A stretch of 64,000 nt of DNA from Streptomyces solincola (GTDB lineage Bacteria > Actinomycetota > Actinomycetes > Streptomycetales > Streptomycetaceae), in NCBI RefSeq assembly GCF_002982015.1, contig NZ_PVLV01000071.1:29005-93004 (forward strand). The letters run 5' to 3'. The translations under genes and the position numbers were made by a program. Shown here piece by piece: positions 9,318-19,003 of this stretch; the stretch's first letter is position 1, and each line of letters starts with the position of its first letter. Under the pieces are notes generated by a model, which had not been told where the DNA came from, made no database searches, and saw nothing but the letters and a program-made list of their open reading frames with translations.

Positions 9318-10274
9318 TCAGAAGCCGAGGCGGCGGAGCTGCTTGGGGTCGCGCTGCCAGTCCTTGGCGACCTTCACATGCAGGTCGAGGAAGACCGGGG
9401 TGCCGAGCAGCGCCTCGATGTGCTTGCGCGACTTGGTGCCGACCTCCTTCAGCCGGGCGCCCTTGGGGCCGATGATGATGCCCTTCTGGCTGGGGCGCTC
9501 GATGTAGACGTTGGCGTGGATGTCCAGCAGCGGCTTGTCGGCGGGGCGGTCCTCGCGGGGGATCATCTCCTCGACGACCACGGCGATGGAGTGCGGCAGC
9601 TCGTCGCGGACGCCCTCCAGCGCGGCCTCGCGGATCAGCTCGGCGACCATGACCTGCTCCGGCTCGTCGGTGAGGTCGCCCTCCGGGTAGAGCGCCGGGG
9701 ACTCCGGCAGCAGCGGGACGAGCAGGTCGGCGACCAACTGCACCTGCTTGCCGCCGACCGCCGAGACGGGGATGATCTCGGCCCACTCGAAGCCCAGCTC
9801 GTGGCCGAGCCGGTCGACGGCGATGAGCTGCTCGGCCAGCGTCTTGGAGTCGACCAGGTCGGTCTTGGTGACGATGGCGACCTTCGGCGTCTTGCGGATC
9901 CCGGCCAGCTCCTTGGCGATGTACTTGTCGCCGGGGCCGAGCTTCTGGTCGGCGGGCAGGCAGAAGCCGATCACGTCGACCTCGGCCCAGGTGGTGCGCA
10001 CCACGTCGTTGAGCCGCTCGCCGAGCAGGGTGCGGGGCTTGTGCAGTCCGGGGGTGTCCACCAGCACGAGCTGGGCGTCCGGGCGGTGCACGATGCCGCG
10101 CACGGTGTGCCGGGTGGTCTGCGGGCGGTTGGAGGTGATGGCCACCTTCTGCCCGACCAGAGCGTTGGTGAGGGTGGACTTGCCCGCGTTGGGGCGGCCG
10201 ACGAAGCAGGCGAAGCCCGCCCGGTGGGCGGCCTCGGAGCCGGGGGTCTCGGAATCAGGGGTGCGCACGCTCAT
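9318..10274 (-). CDS. era: GTPase Era
   Basis: A 318-residue GTPase that binds 16S rRNA and helps 30S subunit assembly. G1 is GRPNAGKST, the switch region is RPQTTRHTVRG, G3 is DTPGL, and G4 is TKTD; the C-terminal KH domain carries GPKGARLKEVGTKSRKHIE, the conserved GxxG loop. I prefer ATG 10274 (MSVRTPDSE) because GGGGAGAA then sits at a normal distance; ATG 10283 is the alternative. Its neighbours (a cytidine deaminase-like gene, yjbR, corC-like, ybeY, phoH on the same strand) are the usual actinobacterial cluster. Confidence 0.97.
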   Translation of the reverse strand: MSVRTPDSETPGSEAAHRAGFACFVGRPNAGKSTLTNALVGQKVAITSNRPQTTRHTVRGIVHRPDAQLVLVDTPGLHKPRTLLGERLNDVVRTTWAEVDVIGFCLPADQKLGPGDKYIAKELAGIRKTPKVAIVTKTDLVDSKTLAEQLIAVDRLGHELGFEWAEIIPVSAVGGKQVQLVADLLVPLLPESPALYPEGDLTDEPEQVMVAELIREAALEGVRDELPHSIAVVVEEMIPREDRPADKPLLDIHANVYIERPSQKGIIIGPKGARLKEVGTKSRKHIEALLGTPVFLDLHVKVAKDWQRDPKQLRRLGF

Positions 10275-10366
10275 GGGGGCCATTCTCCCCGATCCCGGGC
10301 CCCGCCCCGTACCGCTGCCCGGACACCCGTACGAGACGGGGCCCGGGTGGCCGGAGAGCTCGGCGG

Positions 10367-10735
10367 TCAGCCGGCGGTGACGGTGGCGCGCAGGGCGCCG
10401 TCCGGGCCGGCGAGCAGCACGGGGGTGCCGGGGCCGCCGAGGTCGCGGACGGCGGCCCGGTCCTCCTCGGCGGCGGCGTCGGCGGCGGAGACGACGGCGG
10501 CGGCCTCCAGCGAGGTCGCCCCGCTGGCGACGGCCATCGCCACGGCGGTGCGCAGCGCGCTCAGCTCCAGCGAGGGCAGGGCGACCGTGCCCGCGACGTA
10601 GGTGCGGCCGGTCTCGTCGCGGACGGCCGCGCCCTCGGCCACGCCGTTGCGGGCGCGGGCGCTGCGCGCCAGGGTGATGATCTTGCGGTCCTCGGCGGAG
10701 AGGTCGTCGGAGGAGGGCTGGCTGCTCTGCGTCAT
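10367..10735 (-). CDS. Cytidine deaminase-like protein lacking the zinc ligands
   Basis: A 122-residue protein in the position where actinobacteria carry a cytidine deaminase-fold gene beside era. The fold is recognisable (IITLARSARARNGVAEGAAV, a central VALPSLELSALRTAVAMAVA helix). The catalytic CAE and PCxxC zinc-binding motifs are absent: the helix has LELSALR, and there is no Cys in the protein. It is therefore probably not a deaminase, and may bind a nucleoside or be structural. ATG 10735 follows TATGCT by 6 nt, which suggests a leaderless transcript. Confidence 0.75.
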   Translation of the reverse strand: MTQSSQPSSDDLSAEDRKIITLARSARARNGVAEGAAVRDETGRTYVAGTVALPSLELSALRTAVAMAVASGATSLEAAAVVSAADAAAEEDRAAVRDLGGPGTPVLLAGPDGALRATVTAG

Positions 10736-10766
10736 GCCCCGAGCATAGGGCGGGCGCGGCCGACGG

Positions 10767-11147
10767 CTACGGCCGGTCCAGGCGCAGTCGCACGGCCCTG
10801 GGCAGTCCGGCCACCACCAGGTCGTAGGAGTCCTCGATCAGCTCGCGGAGCCGGGTGTCGGGCAGGGCGCCGACGGTGACGGTGTTCCAGTGGCGTTTGT
10901 TCATGTGGTAGCCGGGGGCGATGGCGTCCGGGTGCTCGGCGCGCAGCCGGACGGCGTCGTCCGGGTCGCACTTGAGGTTGACCGTCAGCGGTCTGGCCCC
11001 GAGCGCGGAGAGGGCGAAGAGCTTGCCGGCGACCTTGAACACGGAGGTCTCCGGGTTGAACGGGAAGTCCTCCACCGTGTCGTTGAAGGAGAGGCAGAAG
11101 GCGCGCAGTCGCTCCGGGGTCATACGAGGGGTCGTACGAGCGGTCAT
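10767..11147 (-). CDS. MmcQ/YjbR-family DNA-binding-fold protein
   Basis: A 126-residue protein with the YjbR (CyaY-like) pattern: ERLRAFCLSFNDTVEDFPF near the start, then FKVAGKLFALSAL, LTVNLKCDPDDAVRLR and GYHMNKRHWNTVTV. ATG 11147 has a strong AGGAGG site 8 nt upstream. The family has a double-wing fold and is annotated as DNA-binding, but its cell role is unsettled. It lies between the corC-like and cytidine deaminase-like genes on the same strand. Confidence 0.88.
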   Translation of the reverse strand: MTARTTPRMTPERLRAFCLSFNDTVEDFPFNPETSVFKVAGKLFALSALGARPLTVNLKCDPDDAVRLRAEHPDAIAPGYHMNKRHWNTVTVGALPDTRLRELIEDSYDLVVAGLPRAVRLRLDRP

Positions 11148-11169
11148 GCGGGGGCCTCCTGCCTCTCGG

Positions 11170-12456
11170 TCACGCGGCCGGTTCCTTCTCGACCGGTTCG
11201 GCGAGCACGGTGACGATCTTGTTGCGGCGGCCGGCCGGGGACTCGGCGGTCAGCCGCAGTCCGCGCCCGTCGGGCAGCTCCACCTCGGCGGCGGCGCCGG
11301 CGATGGGCACCCGGCCCAGAGCCTTGGCGAGCAGTCCGCCGACGGTCTCCACGTCCTCGTCGTCGTAGGCGTCCAGGCCGAACAGCTCGCCGAGGTCGCG
11401 GATGTCGAGGCGGGCGGTGACCCGGAAGCTGCCGTCGCCGAGCTTCTCGACGGGCGGCAGCTCGCGGTCGTACTCGTCGGTGATCTCGCCGACGATCTCC
11501 TCCAGGATGTCCTCGATGGTGACGATCCCGGCGGTGGAGCCGTACTCGTCGATGACGACGGCGCAGTGGTTGCGCTCGCGCTGCATCTCGCGCAGCAGGT
11601 CGCCGGCGTTCTTGGTGTCGGGGACGAAGCTGGCGGCCCGCATGGCGGTGGCGACCTGGTCGGACTCGGCCTCGCGGTTGACGTGCGTCTTGCGCACCAG
11701 GTCCTTGAGGTAGACGATGCCGACGATGTCGTCCTCGCTGTCGCCGGTGACCGGAATGCGGGAGAAGCCGGAGCGCAGCGCGAGGGTGAGGGCCTGGCGG
11801 ACGGTCTTGTACCGCTCGATGGAGACCAGGTCGGTGCGCGGCACCATGACCTCCCGGACCAGGGTGTCGCCCAGCTCGAAGACGGAGTGCACCATGCGGC
11901 GCTCCTCGTCCTCGATGAGCGACTCCTGCTCGGCGTAGTCGACCATGGCGCGCAGTTCGGCCTCGGAGGCGAAGGGGCCCTTGCGGAAGCCCTTGCCGGG
12001 GGTCAGCGCGTTGCCGATGAGGATGAGGAGCTGCGGGACGGGGCCGAGGACCCGGGCCAGCGGCAGCAGCACGTACGCGGAGGCGGTGGCGGTGTTCAGC
12101 GGGTGCTGGCGGCCGATGGTGCGGGGGGAGACGCCGACGGCGACGTAGGAGACGAGGACCATCACGCCCACGGCGACCAGCAGGGCGGCCCAGGTCTCGC
12201 GGAACTCCTCCAGGCAGGCATAGGTGACCAGCACGCCGGCGGCCATCTCGCAGGCGACCCGGATCAGCAGCGCGAGGTTGAGGTAGCGGGTGGGGTCGGA
12301 GGTGACCTGGGCGAGCTTGTCGGCGCCGCGCCGGCCGTGCCGGACGGCCTCGGCGGCACGGAAGCTGGAGACGCGGGCGAGCCCGGCCTCGGCGCAGGCG
12401 GCCAGCCAGGCGACCACGAGCAGGGCGACGGCGCCGCCCACGAGGGGGGTGCTCAT
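11170..12456 (-). CDS. CNNM/CBS-domain membrane protein (hemolysin-like, CorC/HlyC family)
   Basis: A 428-residue membrane protein. Residues about 1-185 form the DUF21/CNNM transmembrane domain ([20 protein letters not shown], then [15 protein letters not shown] and [19 protein letters not shown]). Two CBS motifs follow ([20 protein letters not shown]; then [20 protein letters not shown], about 200-320) and a C-terminal CorC_HlyC domain ends the protein. Family members are linked to Mg2+/Co2+ transport or efflux. The ATG at 12456 overlaps the ybeY stop (ATGA), so the two are translationally coupled. Confidence 0.92.
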   Translation of the reverse strand: MSTPLVGGAVALLVVAWLAACAEAGLARVSSFRAAEAVRHGRRGADKLAQVTSDPTRYLNLALLIRVACEMAAGVLVTYACLEEFRETWAALLVAVGVMVLVSYVAVGVSPRTIGRQHPLNTATASAYVLLPLARVLGPVPQLLILIGNALTPGKGFRKGPFASEAELRAMVDYAEQESLIEDEERRMVHSVFELGDTLVREVMVPRTDLVSIERYKTVRQALTLALRSGFSRIPVTGDSEDDIVGIVYLKDLVRKTHVNREAESDQVATAMRAASFVPDTKNAGDLLREMQRERNHCAVVIDEYGSTAGIVTIEDILEEIVGEITDEYDRELPPVEKLGDGSFRVTARLDIRDLGELFGLDAYDDEDVETVGGLLAKALGRVPIAGAAAEVELPDGRGLRLTAESPAGRRNKIVTVLAEPVEKEPAA

Positions 12457-12950
12457 GACACGGTCGGCGCCGGGGAGGGGCCGGTGAGGCCGTGCTCCGC
12501 GCGCCAGCCGTCGACGATCGCCGCCTGGAGGCCGAACATCTCGGCCTTCTCGTCCGCTTCCTCGTGGTCGTAGCCCAGCAGGTGGAGCACGCCGTGGACG
12601 GTGAGGAGCTGGAGCTCCTCGTCCATGGTGTGGCCGGTGGGCGCCTGCTCGCCCTGCTGGGCGGCGACCTCGGGGCAGAGGACGATGTCGCCGAGGAGCC
12701 CCTGCGGGGGCTCCTCCTCGTCCTTGGCCGGCGGACGCAGCTCGTCCATCGGGAAGGACATGACGTCGGTGGGTCCGGGGAGGTCCATCCACTGGATGTG
12801 GAGCTGCTCCATCGCCTCGGCGTCCACCACGATCACCGACAGCTCGGAGAGCGGGTGGATGCGCATCCGGTTGAGCGCGTACCGGGCGATGTCGAGGATC
12901 GCCTGCTCGTCGACCTCGGTTCCGGACTCGTTGTTGACGTCGATCGACAT
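12453..12950 (-). CDS. ybeY: Endoribonuclease YbeY, rRNA maturation factor
   Basis: A 165-residue zinc-dependent RNase that processes the 16S rRNA 3' end and takes part in ribosome quality control. The zinc-binding motif is present ([14 protein letters not shown], about residues 110-123), as is the family's N-terminal [15 protein letters not shown]. It follows phoH by 12 nt and overlaps the CNNM gene by 4 nt, the standard phoH-ybeY-corC arrangement. It carries an acidic insertion, [15 protein letters not shown], common in actinobacterial versions. Confidence 0.97.
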   Translation of the reverse strand: MSIDVNNESGTEVDEQAILDIARYALNRMRIHPLSELSVIVVDAEAMEQLHIQWMDLPGPTDVMSFPMDELRPPAKDEEEPPQGLLGDIVLCPEVAAQQGEQAPTGHTMDEELQLLTVHGVLHLLGYDHEEADEKAEMFGLQAAIVDGWRAEHGLTGPSPAPTVS

Positions 12951-12962
12951 GTGCTGTTCGGT

Positions 12963-13988
12963 CTACTTCCCGCTCTGGCCGTTCTTGGTGTCGTACTTCT
13001 CGTACGCGTCGACGATACGGCCCACGAGCTTGTGCCGGACCACGTCCTGGGACGTGAGGCGCGAGAAGTGGACGTCCGGTACCCCGTCCAGGATGTCCTG
13101 CACCTGCTTCAGCCCGCTCTTGGTGCCGCCGGGCAGGTCGACCTGGGTCACGTCACCGGTGATGACGATCTTGGAGTCGAACCCGAGCCGGGTCAGGAAC
13201 ATCTTCATCTGCTCGGGGTTCGTGTTCTGCGCCTCGTCCAGGATGATGAAGGCGTCGTTGAGCGTCCGCCCGCGCATGTACGCCAGCGGCGCGACCTCGA
13301 TCGTGCCGGCCGCCATCAGGCGGGGGATGGAGTCGGGGTCGAGCATGTCGTGCAGCGCGTCGTACAGCGGGCGCAGGTAGGGGTCGATCTTCTCGTAGAG
13401 CGTGCCGGGCAGGAAGCCCAGCCGCTCGCCGGCCTCGACGGCGGGCCGGGTCAGGATGATCCGGGTGACCTGCTTGGACTGAAGGGCCTGGACCGCCTTG
13501 GCCATGGCCAGATACGTCTTGCCGGTGCCGGCGGGGCCGATGCCGAAAACGATGGTGTGCTTGTCGATGGCGTCGACGTACCGCTTCTGGTTGAGCGTCT
13601 TGGGGCGGATGGTGCGCCCGCGGCTGGAGAGGATGTTCTGGGTGAGCACCACGGCCGGGGTCTCCTGGCCGGACTCCGCCGTGCCGTCCCCACTCGCTCT
13701 GAGCATGGCGATCGAGCGTTCCACGGCGTCCTCCGTCATCGGCTGCCCGGTGCGGAGCACCAGCATCATCTCGTCGAAGAGGCGCTGGATGAGCGCCACC
13801 TCCGCGCGCGGCCCGACCGCGCTGACCTCGTTGCCCCGGACATGGATGTCGGCGGCCGGGAACGCCTGCTCGATCACGCGCAGCAGGGCGTCGCCGGATC
13901 CGAGAACCGTCACCATGGGGTGCTTGGCGGGGACGGTGAACCGGGCCTGTGCCTGCGGCTGCGTCTGACCTGTGTCTGACTGAGTCAT
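12963..13988 (-). CDS. PhoH-like ATPase (PhoH/YbeZ)
   Basis: A 341-residue cytosolic P-loop ATPase. Walker A is GPAGTGKTY and Walker B is [11 protein letters not shown]; the N-terminal KH-like region is [18 protein letters not shown]. YbeZ-type PhoH proteins work with YbeY in RNA metabolism, and ybeY follows immediately. I chose ATG 13988 ([10 protein letters not shown]), with AGAAGG 7 nt upstream, as in homologues; the ATG at 14012 has its AGGAGG only 1 nt away, too close for efficient use. Confidence 0.93.
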   Translation of the reverse strand: MTQSDTGQTQPQAQARFTVPAKHPMVTVLGSGDALLRVIEQAFPAADIHVRGNEVSAVGPRAEVALIQRLFDEMMLVLRTGQPMTEDAVERSIAMLRASGDGTAESGQETPAVVLTQNILSSRGRTIRPKTLNQKRYVDAIDKHTIVFGIGPAGTGKTYLAMAKAVQALQSKQVTRIILTRPAVEAGERLGFLPGTLYEKIDPYLRPLYDALHDMLDPDSIPRLMAAGTIEVAPLAYMRGRTLNDAFIILDEAQNTNPEQMKMFLTRLGFDSKIVITGDVTQVDLPGGTKSGLKQVQDILDGVPDVHFSRLTSQDVVRHKLVGRIVDAYEKYDTKNGQSGK

Positions 13989-14133
13989 GGGCCGGCCTTC
14001 TGGCCTGCGCATACCTCCTGTTGAGCGGTTCTCGCCGATCGACAACCTCTGGCTCTCCAGCGTACGACGTGCCACCGACAACACCGAAGGGATTTGCGGC
14101 CGCAGGGCGGGCGCGGGGGTCGCTTTCCGGACG

Positions 14134-15267
14134 TCAGGCCGAGCGGCCGAAGCCGATGGTGGGCACCGCCCGGCGCAGCGGCCAGGGGCGCAGCGGCACG
14201 GGCAGGAGCGGGACGAGGAAGCCGTAGCGGCGCAGGGCGGCCGGGTCCTGGCCGGCGGCGGACTGCACGAGGTTCCACCAGGCGGCGATCTCCACCCAGC
14301 CGGGGGCGGACAGCGAGCCGCCGAACTCCTGCACGGACAGCGCGGCGGTCAGTCCGGCGAAGGCGAGCCGGTCGGCGAGCGGCCAGTCGGCCAGGGTGCC
14401 GGTGACGAACCCGGCGACGAAGACGTCCCCGGCGCCGGTGGGGTCCAGGGCGGCGACCTCGATGGCGGGGACGACGGCGCTCTCACCGGTGCGCCCGTCG
14501 ACGGCGTAGGCGCCCTCCGCGCCGAGGGTGACGACGGCCAGCGGAACCTTCTCGGCCAGCGCGTGGGCGGCGGCGCGCGGGCAGGAGGTGCGGGTGTAGC
14601 GCATCGCCTCCTCGGCGTTGGGCAGGAACGCCTCGCAGTGCGCCAGGTCGTCCAGGGCGGCCAGGTCCCAGCGGCCGGTGTCGTCCCAGCCGACGTCGGC
14701 GAAGATCATCGTGCCCTGGCGGGCGGCCTGGGCGACCCACTCCTCGGGCCGGCCGGGCGCGAGCGACGCGACGGCGGCCCGGGCGCGCGGCGGACGGGTG
14801 GGGCGGGCGCCGTCGGGCGGCGGGGCGGCGTGCCCGTGCGAGACCATCGTGCGCTCGCCCTCGTAGGCCATGGAGACGGTGACCGGGGAGTGCCAGCCCG
14901 CGACGGTGCGGGAGCGGGTCAGGTCGATGCCCTCGCCCTGCTCCAGCGCGTCCCAGCAGTACTCGCCGTAGTGGTCGTCGCCGAACGCGGCGGCCAGCGA
15001 GGTGTGCAGCCCGAGCCGGGCCAGCGCGGTGGCCATGTTGGCGACGCCGCCGGGGCTGGAGCCCATGCCGCGCGCCCAGGTCTCGGTGCCGCGCACCGGG
15101 GCGGCGTCCAGGCCGGTGAAGATGATGTCCAGGAAGACCGTGCCGGTGAGGAAGACGTCGCATTCGGGGTCGGCGGGGCCGCGTACGGCTTCCAGCGGGT
15201 CGACCCCGGCGGTGTGCTGCTGCCGCGGCGGCTGGTGCGGGTGGTGCTCTCCCCTGGGCGTGGTCAC
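14134..15267 (-). CDS. PfkB-family carbohydrate kinase
   Basis: A 377-residue ribokinase-superfamily protein. The N-terminal signature is SSPGGVANMATALARLG and the C-terminal signature is ALDPTGAGDVFVAGFVTG, where the Asp of GAGD is the catalytic base. GTG 15267 has GGAGAGAG upstream. The substrate (a sugar or nucleoside) cannot be read from the sequence. The 363-nt gap to the divergent MFS gene holds a CRP-type palindrome, which hints at carbon-source control of one or both genes. Confidence 0.9.
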   Translation of the reverse strand: MTTPRGEHHPHQPPRQQHTAGVDPLEAVRGPADPECDVFLTGTVFLDIIFTGLDAAPVRGTETWARGMGSSPGGVANMATALARLGLHTSLAAAFGDDHYGEYCWDALEQGEGIDLTRSRTVAGWHSPVTVSMAYEGERTMVSHGHAAPPPDGARPTRPPRARAAVASLAPGRPEEWVAQAARQGTMIFADVGWDDTGRWDLAALDDLAHCEAFLPNAEEAMRYTRTSCPRAAAHALAEKVPLAVVTLGAEGAYAVDGRTGESAVVPAIEVAALDPTGAGDVFVAGFVTGTLADWPLADRLAFAGLTAALSVQEFGGSLSAPGWVEIAAWWNLVQSAAGQDPAALRRYGFLVPLLPVPLRPWPLRRAVPTIGFGRSA

Positions 15268-15475
15268 TGCGCTCTCTCCCTCTCCCCGGATCGCGGGCGG
15301 GTGGCGGTCGGCCGGCGTATGCGTGCCGGCGGGGGTCGGCGCGGCCCCCGGTTCGCGGATCAGGCCAGTCTGCCCGAAAAGCGCGGTCGGCAGGGGCACC
15401 CGGACGGGTGCTGCGGCACCCCGCCGGAGCAGCGGGGGCACAGCCGCTACCCGCTCCTGACGGTACGAAACACTA

Positions 15476-15491
15476 TGTGACGTGGATCACA
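15476..15491. promoter_or_regulatory. CRP/FNR-type binding site
   Basis: TGTGACGTGGATCACA is a perfect TGTGA-N6-TCACA palindrome, extended by one more A/T pair on each side. It lies between the PfkB kinase start (208 nt away) and the MFS start (139 nt away). Streptomyces Crp recognises this class of site. Apart from it, the 15268-15630 gap shows only GC-rich sequence with an AT-richer patch (TTGATACAAATTG) that may hold the MFS promoter. Confidence 0.6.
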
Positions 15492-15630
15492 TGGCGTCGA
15501 CTTCTCCGGGCGCCCGGCGCCTTGATACAAATTGCCCCGCGTTCCCGCGCACGCTTCCGTGCCGATCAGGGCGCCTCCCCCCTTCTGCTTTCCCTCCCCT
15601 CCCCTTCCCTTTTCGTTTCCGGGAACGCCC

Positions 15631-16968
15631 ATGTCCTCGCGCCCGCGCGCCCTGTGGCCGCTCGTCGCCGTGTTCACCGCCGGCTACCTGGCCGCGTACC
15701 TGCTGCCCACCGTCGTCGGGCGGCTCGCCGCCGGCCTCGGCCTCTCCCCCGCCCAGGCCGGGCTGGCCGGTTCGCTGCTGCTGCTCTCCTCGGCCGCCGC
15801 CGGCTTCACCCTCGCCTCCCGCGTCGAGCGGTACGGGCCGCGCCGACTGGCCCGCACCGGGCTGCTGCTGGCGGTGACCGGGTACGGCGCGGCCGCGCTG
15901 GCCTGGTCGGTGCCGCTGGTGGTGGCCGGTGCGATGGTCGGCGGCTTCGGCTCGGGCACCGCGACCGCGGTGGCCGCGGCCGGGATCGCCGGCCGCACCG
16001 ACCCGCACCGGGCCTCCACGCTCGGCCTGCTGTCGGTCTCGGCCACCGCCGGCGTGCTGTACCTGACGCTGCCTCGGCTGAGCGTGCCGGAGTGGCTCGG
16101 CGGCGGCCACGCGCTGCCGTTCGCCTCGATCGCCCTGGTGGCGGCGGCGGTCTGGCCGGCGGCCGGCCGACTGGAGCGCGGGCAGGCAGACACCGGCGGG
16201 CGGGAGCGGGGCGGCAAGCTGCCCCGGCTGCGCTCGGGTCTGGTGCTGGCCGGCGGGATGGCCTGCTGGTCGCTGGCGCAGAACATGCTGTGGGGCGTCA
16301 GCGGCCGCATCGGCCTGACCCAGGCGGGGCTCAGCGAGGTGACCGTGGGCGCGGTGTTCGCGGCCGCGCTGGGCGCCGGGCTGGTCGGGGTGCTGGGCGC
16401 GGGCGCGCTCGGCGGCCGGCTGGGCCGCGCGGCGCCGATCGGCGCGGGCACGGTCCTCATCGCCGGCTGCATCGCGCTCACCTCGGCCGCCGACGGCCTG
16501 GCGTCCTTCGCGGGCGGCGAGATCCTCTGGAACGCCCTCTACCCGGTGGTCCTGTCGTATCTGATCGGTCTGGCCGCCTCGCTGGACCCGCGCGGCCGCT
16601 GGGCCGTGCTGGCCGGCTCGGCGTCCTCGCTGGGCGTGGCCTGCGGGCCGGTGGCCGGCAGCGTGCTCTCCGAGCGGGCCGGGTACGCCGGGATGGGCCT
16701 GGTGCTGGGCGTGCTGCTGGTGCTGCTGGCCGTGCCGCTGACCGCCGTCGCCCTGCACACGGCGGGCCGGCCGCTGGTGCCCGGCGCGATCCGCCGCCGC
16801 GGCGGCGCGCCGGCGGCGGTGGTGGCCGGCACGACGGGCGCGGCGGCGGGCCTGGCCGCCCCGCAGATCGGCGCGCCCGAGCAGGTGGTGGCCGAGTTCC
16901 CGGTCCGCGCGGTGCCGGCCAGGCTGGTGCGCCGCCGCGCCTACCGCCCGGCCGGCCCCGACCGCTGA
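15631..16968 (+). CDS. MFS transporter
   Basis: A 445-residue integral membrane protein with about 12 hydrophobic helices. The first starts ALWPLVAVFTAGYLAAYLLP; the A-motif-like loop is SRVERYGPRRLARTG between helices 2 and 3. It ends in a cytoplasmic tail rich in Arg/Ala. ATG 15631 (MSSRPRALWP) is the first Met adjacent to helix 1; only a weak GGGAA precedes it, and longer starts give a Pro/Phe-rich extension unlike the family. The substrate is unknown. A divergent sugar kinase lies upstream. Confidence 0.85.
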   Translation: MSSRPRALWPLVAVFTAGYLAAYLLPTVVGRLAAGLGLSPAQAGLAGSLLLLSSAAAGFTLASRVERYGPRRLARTGLLLAVTGYGAAALAWSVPLVVAGAMVGGFGSGTATAVAAAGIAGRTDPHRASTLGLLSVSATAGVLYLTLPRLSVPEWLGGGHALPFASIALVAAAVWPAAGRLERGQADTGGRERGGKLPRLRSGLVLAGGMACWSLAQNMLWGVSGRIGLTQAGLSEVTVGAVFAAALGAGLVGVLGAGALGGRLGRAAPIGAGTVLIAGCIALTSAADGLASFAGGEILWNALYPVVLSYLIGLAASLDPRGRWAVLAGSASSLGVACGPVAGSVLSERAGYAGMGLVLGVLLVLLAVPLTAVALHTAGRPLVPGAIRRRGGAPAAVVAGTTGAAAGLAAPQIGAPEQVVAEFPVRAVPARLVRRRAYRPAGPDR

Positions 16969-16975
16969 CGGCCCC

Positions 16976-17986
16976 TCACGCCCGGGGATCCCGGGGGTGC
17001 GCGGCGACCTCGGCGAGGTAGCGGGCGCGGCGCTCCTCGTCGTCCTCCAGGAACGCCGCCTCGAAGGAGTTGCGGGCCAGGGCGCGCTGCTCCTCGGGGC
17101 CCAGCCCGAGCACCCCGGCCACCGCGTGGAAGTTGTCGCCCACGTAGCCGCCGAAGTAGGCCGGGTCGTCGGAGTTGACGGTGACCAGCAGCCCGGCGTC
17201 CATCATGGCGCGCAGCGGGTGGTCGGCCAGGGTGTCGACCGCGCGCAGCCGCACGTTGGACAGCGGGCACAGGGTGAGCGGCACCCGCTCGCGCACCAGC
17301 CGCGCCACCAGCTCCGGGTCCTCCATGGCCCGCAGCCCGTGGTCGATCCGCTCGACGCCGAGCACGTCCAGGGCCTCGCGGACGTACTCCGGCGGGCCCT
17401 CCTCGCCCGCGTGCGCGACCCGGCGCAGGCCCAGCTCGGCGGCGGCCGCGAACACCTCGGCGAACTTCGCCGGCGGGTGGCCGACCTCGGCGGAGTCCAG
17501 GCCGACGCCGGTGATCCGGTCCAGGTGGGGCCGGGCCTCCTCCAGGGTGGCCAGGGCCGACTCGGCGGACTGGTCGCGCAGGAAGCACATGATCAGCCGG
17601 GTGGAGACGCCGTGGCGCTCCTCGGCTCCCTCCAGCGCGCGACCGAGGCCCTCGACGACCGTGCCGAACGGCACCCCGCGGGCGGTGTGCGCCTGCGGGT
17701 CGAAGAAGACCTCCGCGTGCCGCACGCCCTGCGCGGCGGCCCGCTCCAGGTAGGCGTCGGCCAGGTCGGCGAAGTCCTGCTCGGTGCGCAGCACGGCCAT
17801 CAGCGCGTAGTAGAGGTCGAGGAAGGACTGCAAGTCGGCGAAGTCGTAGGCGGCGCGCAGCTCCTCGGTGTCGGCGAAGGGCAGCGGGACGCCGTTGCGG
17901 GCGGCGAGCGCGAAGGCCAGCTCCGGTTCGAGCGTCCCCTCGATGTGCAGGTGCAGCTCGGCCTTGGGCAGGGCGGGGAGTGCCAT
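16976..17986 (-). CDS. Adenine deaminase (adenosine deaminase family)
   Basis: A 336-residue zinc amidohydrolase. The metal-binding motif is LPKAELHLHIEGTLEPEL at the N-terminus; other catalytic segments are GLDSAEVGHPP, VAHAGEEGPPE, ERIDHGLRAMED and TVNSDDPAYFGGYVGDNF. The pattern, especially SAEVGHPPAKF and DDPAYFGGY, matches the adenine deaminase branch rather than true adenosine deaminase, so it probably converts adenine to hypoxanthine in purine salvage. ATG 17986 gives MALPALPKAELHLH. Many annotations would call it adenosine deaminase (add). It lies next to rnz on the same strand. Confidence 0.88.
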   Translation of the reverse strand: MALPALPKAELHLHIEGTLEPELAFALAARNGVPLPFADTEELRAAYDFADLQSFLDLYYALMAVLRTEQDFADLADAYLERAAAQGVRHAEVFFDPQAHTARGVPFGTVVEGLGRALEGAEERHGVSTRLIMCFLRDQSAESALATLEEARPHLDRITGVGLDSAEVGHPPAKFAEVFAAAAELGLRRVAHAGEEGPPEYVREALDVLGVERIDHGLRAMEDPELVARLVRERVPLTLCPLSNVRLRAVDTLADHPLRAMMDAGLLVTVNSDDPAYFGGYVGDNFHAVAGVLGLGPEEQRALARNSFEAAFLEDDEERRARYLAEVAAHPRDPRA

Positions 17987-18072
17987 GGGGTGCGGTCTTT
18001 CCTGTGCGGTGGTGCGGTCTTCCGCGTGCGGGCGGTGCGGCCCGGGCCCCGGGGCGCCACGGGCCCGTGGTG

Positions 18073-18981
18073 CTACGGGGAGCGCTTGGGCAGGGGGACG
18101 CGCAGCAGGTCGCGGGCGACGGTGAGTTCGCCGTCGAAGCCGGCGGCGCGGGCCTGCCGGCCGAAGACCTCCGGGTCGGCGTACCGCTGCGAGAAGTGGG
18201 TGAGCACCAGGTGGCGCACGCCGGCGTCCCGGGCGACCGCGCCGGCCTGGCCGGCCGTCAGGTGCCCGTGGTCGGCGGCGAGCGCGGCGTCCTCGTCGGT
18301 GAAGGTGGACTCGATGACCAGCAGGTCGCAGTCCTCGGCCAGCGCGTGGACGCCGTCGCACAGCCGGGTGTCCATGACGAACGCGAACCGCTGGCCCCGC
18401 CGCGCCTCGCTGACCTGCTCCAGGGTGACCCCGCCGAGCGCCCCGTCGCGCTGGAGCCGGCCCACGTCGGGGCCGGCGATGCCGTGCGCGGCGAGCCGCT
18501 CGGGCAGCATCCGGCGGCCGTCGGGCTCGGTGAGCCGGTAGCCGAAGGACTCCACCGGGTGCGAGAGCCGCCGGGCCTCCAGGGTGTAGGCGGAGGTGGC
18601 GGCCAGCACGCCGTCCTCGGCGACCGGGGCCTCGGCGAGCCTGACCGTCTCGCGGTAGGCGGTGGCGTACCGCAGCCGCTCGAAGAAGCGCTGCCCGCTC
18701 GCCGGGTAGTGGGCGGTGACCGGGTACGGGACCTGGTCGAGGTTGATCCGCTGGATCACCCCGGCCAGGCCCAGGCTGTGGTCGCCGTGGAAGTGGGTGA
18801 CGCAGATGCGGTCGATGTCGTGGGCGGCGACCCCGGCGCGGAGCATCTGCCGCTGGGTGCCCTCGCCGGGGTCGAAGAGGATGCCCTGCCCGTCCCAACG
18901 CAGCAGGTAGCCGTTGTGGTTGCGGTGCCGGGTGGGCACCTGGCTGGCGGTGCCCAGTACGACCAGTTCGCGGACGGACAT
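18073..18981 (-). CDS. rnz: Ribonuclease Z
   Basis: A 302-residue metallo-beta-lactamase-fold endonuclease that cuts the tRNA 3' trailer. The zinc-binding motif is [15 protein letters not shown] (about residues 60-74), with the later ligands in MDTRLCDGV and [10 protein letters not shown]. The N-terminus ([20 protein letters not shown]) is complete, and the length fits the short RNase Z form. It sits between a HIT-family gene and the adenine deaminase gene on the same strand. Confidence 0.95.
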   Translation of the reverse strand: MSVRELVVLGTASQVPTRHRNHNGYLLRWDGQGILFDPGEGTQRQMLRAGVAAHDIDRICVTHFHGDHSLGLAGVIQRINLDQVPYPVTAHYPASGQRFFERLRYATAYRETVRLAEAPVAEDGVLAATSAYTLEARRLSHPVESFGYRLTEPDGRRMLPERLAAHGIAGPDVGRLQRDGALGGVTLEQVSEARRGQRFAFVMDTRLCDGVHALAEDCDLLVIESTFTDEDAALAADHGHLTAGQAGAVARDAGVRHLVLTHFSQRYADPEVFGRQARAAGFDGELTVARDLLRVPLPKRSP

Positions 18982-19003
18982 GTCTCTTCCTGTCCTCGGG
19001 CGG

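Noticed and set aside
16976..17986. Annotation as adenosine deaminase (add)
   Set aside because: The SAEVGHPPAKF and DDPAYFGGY patterns fit the adenine deaminase branch better; kept as family-level uncertainty.
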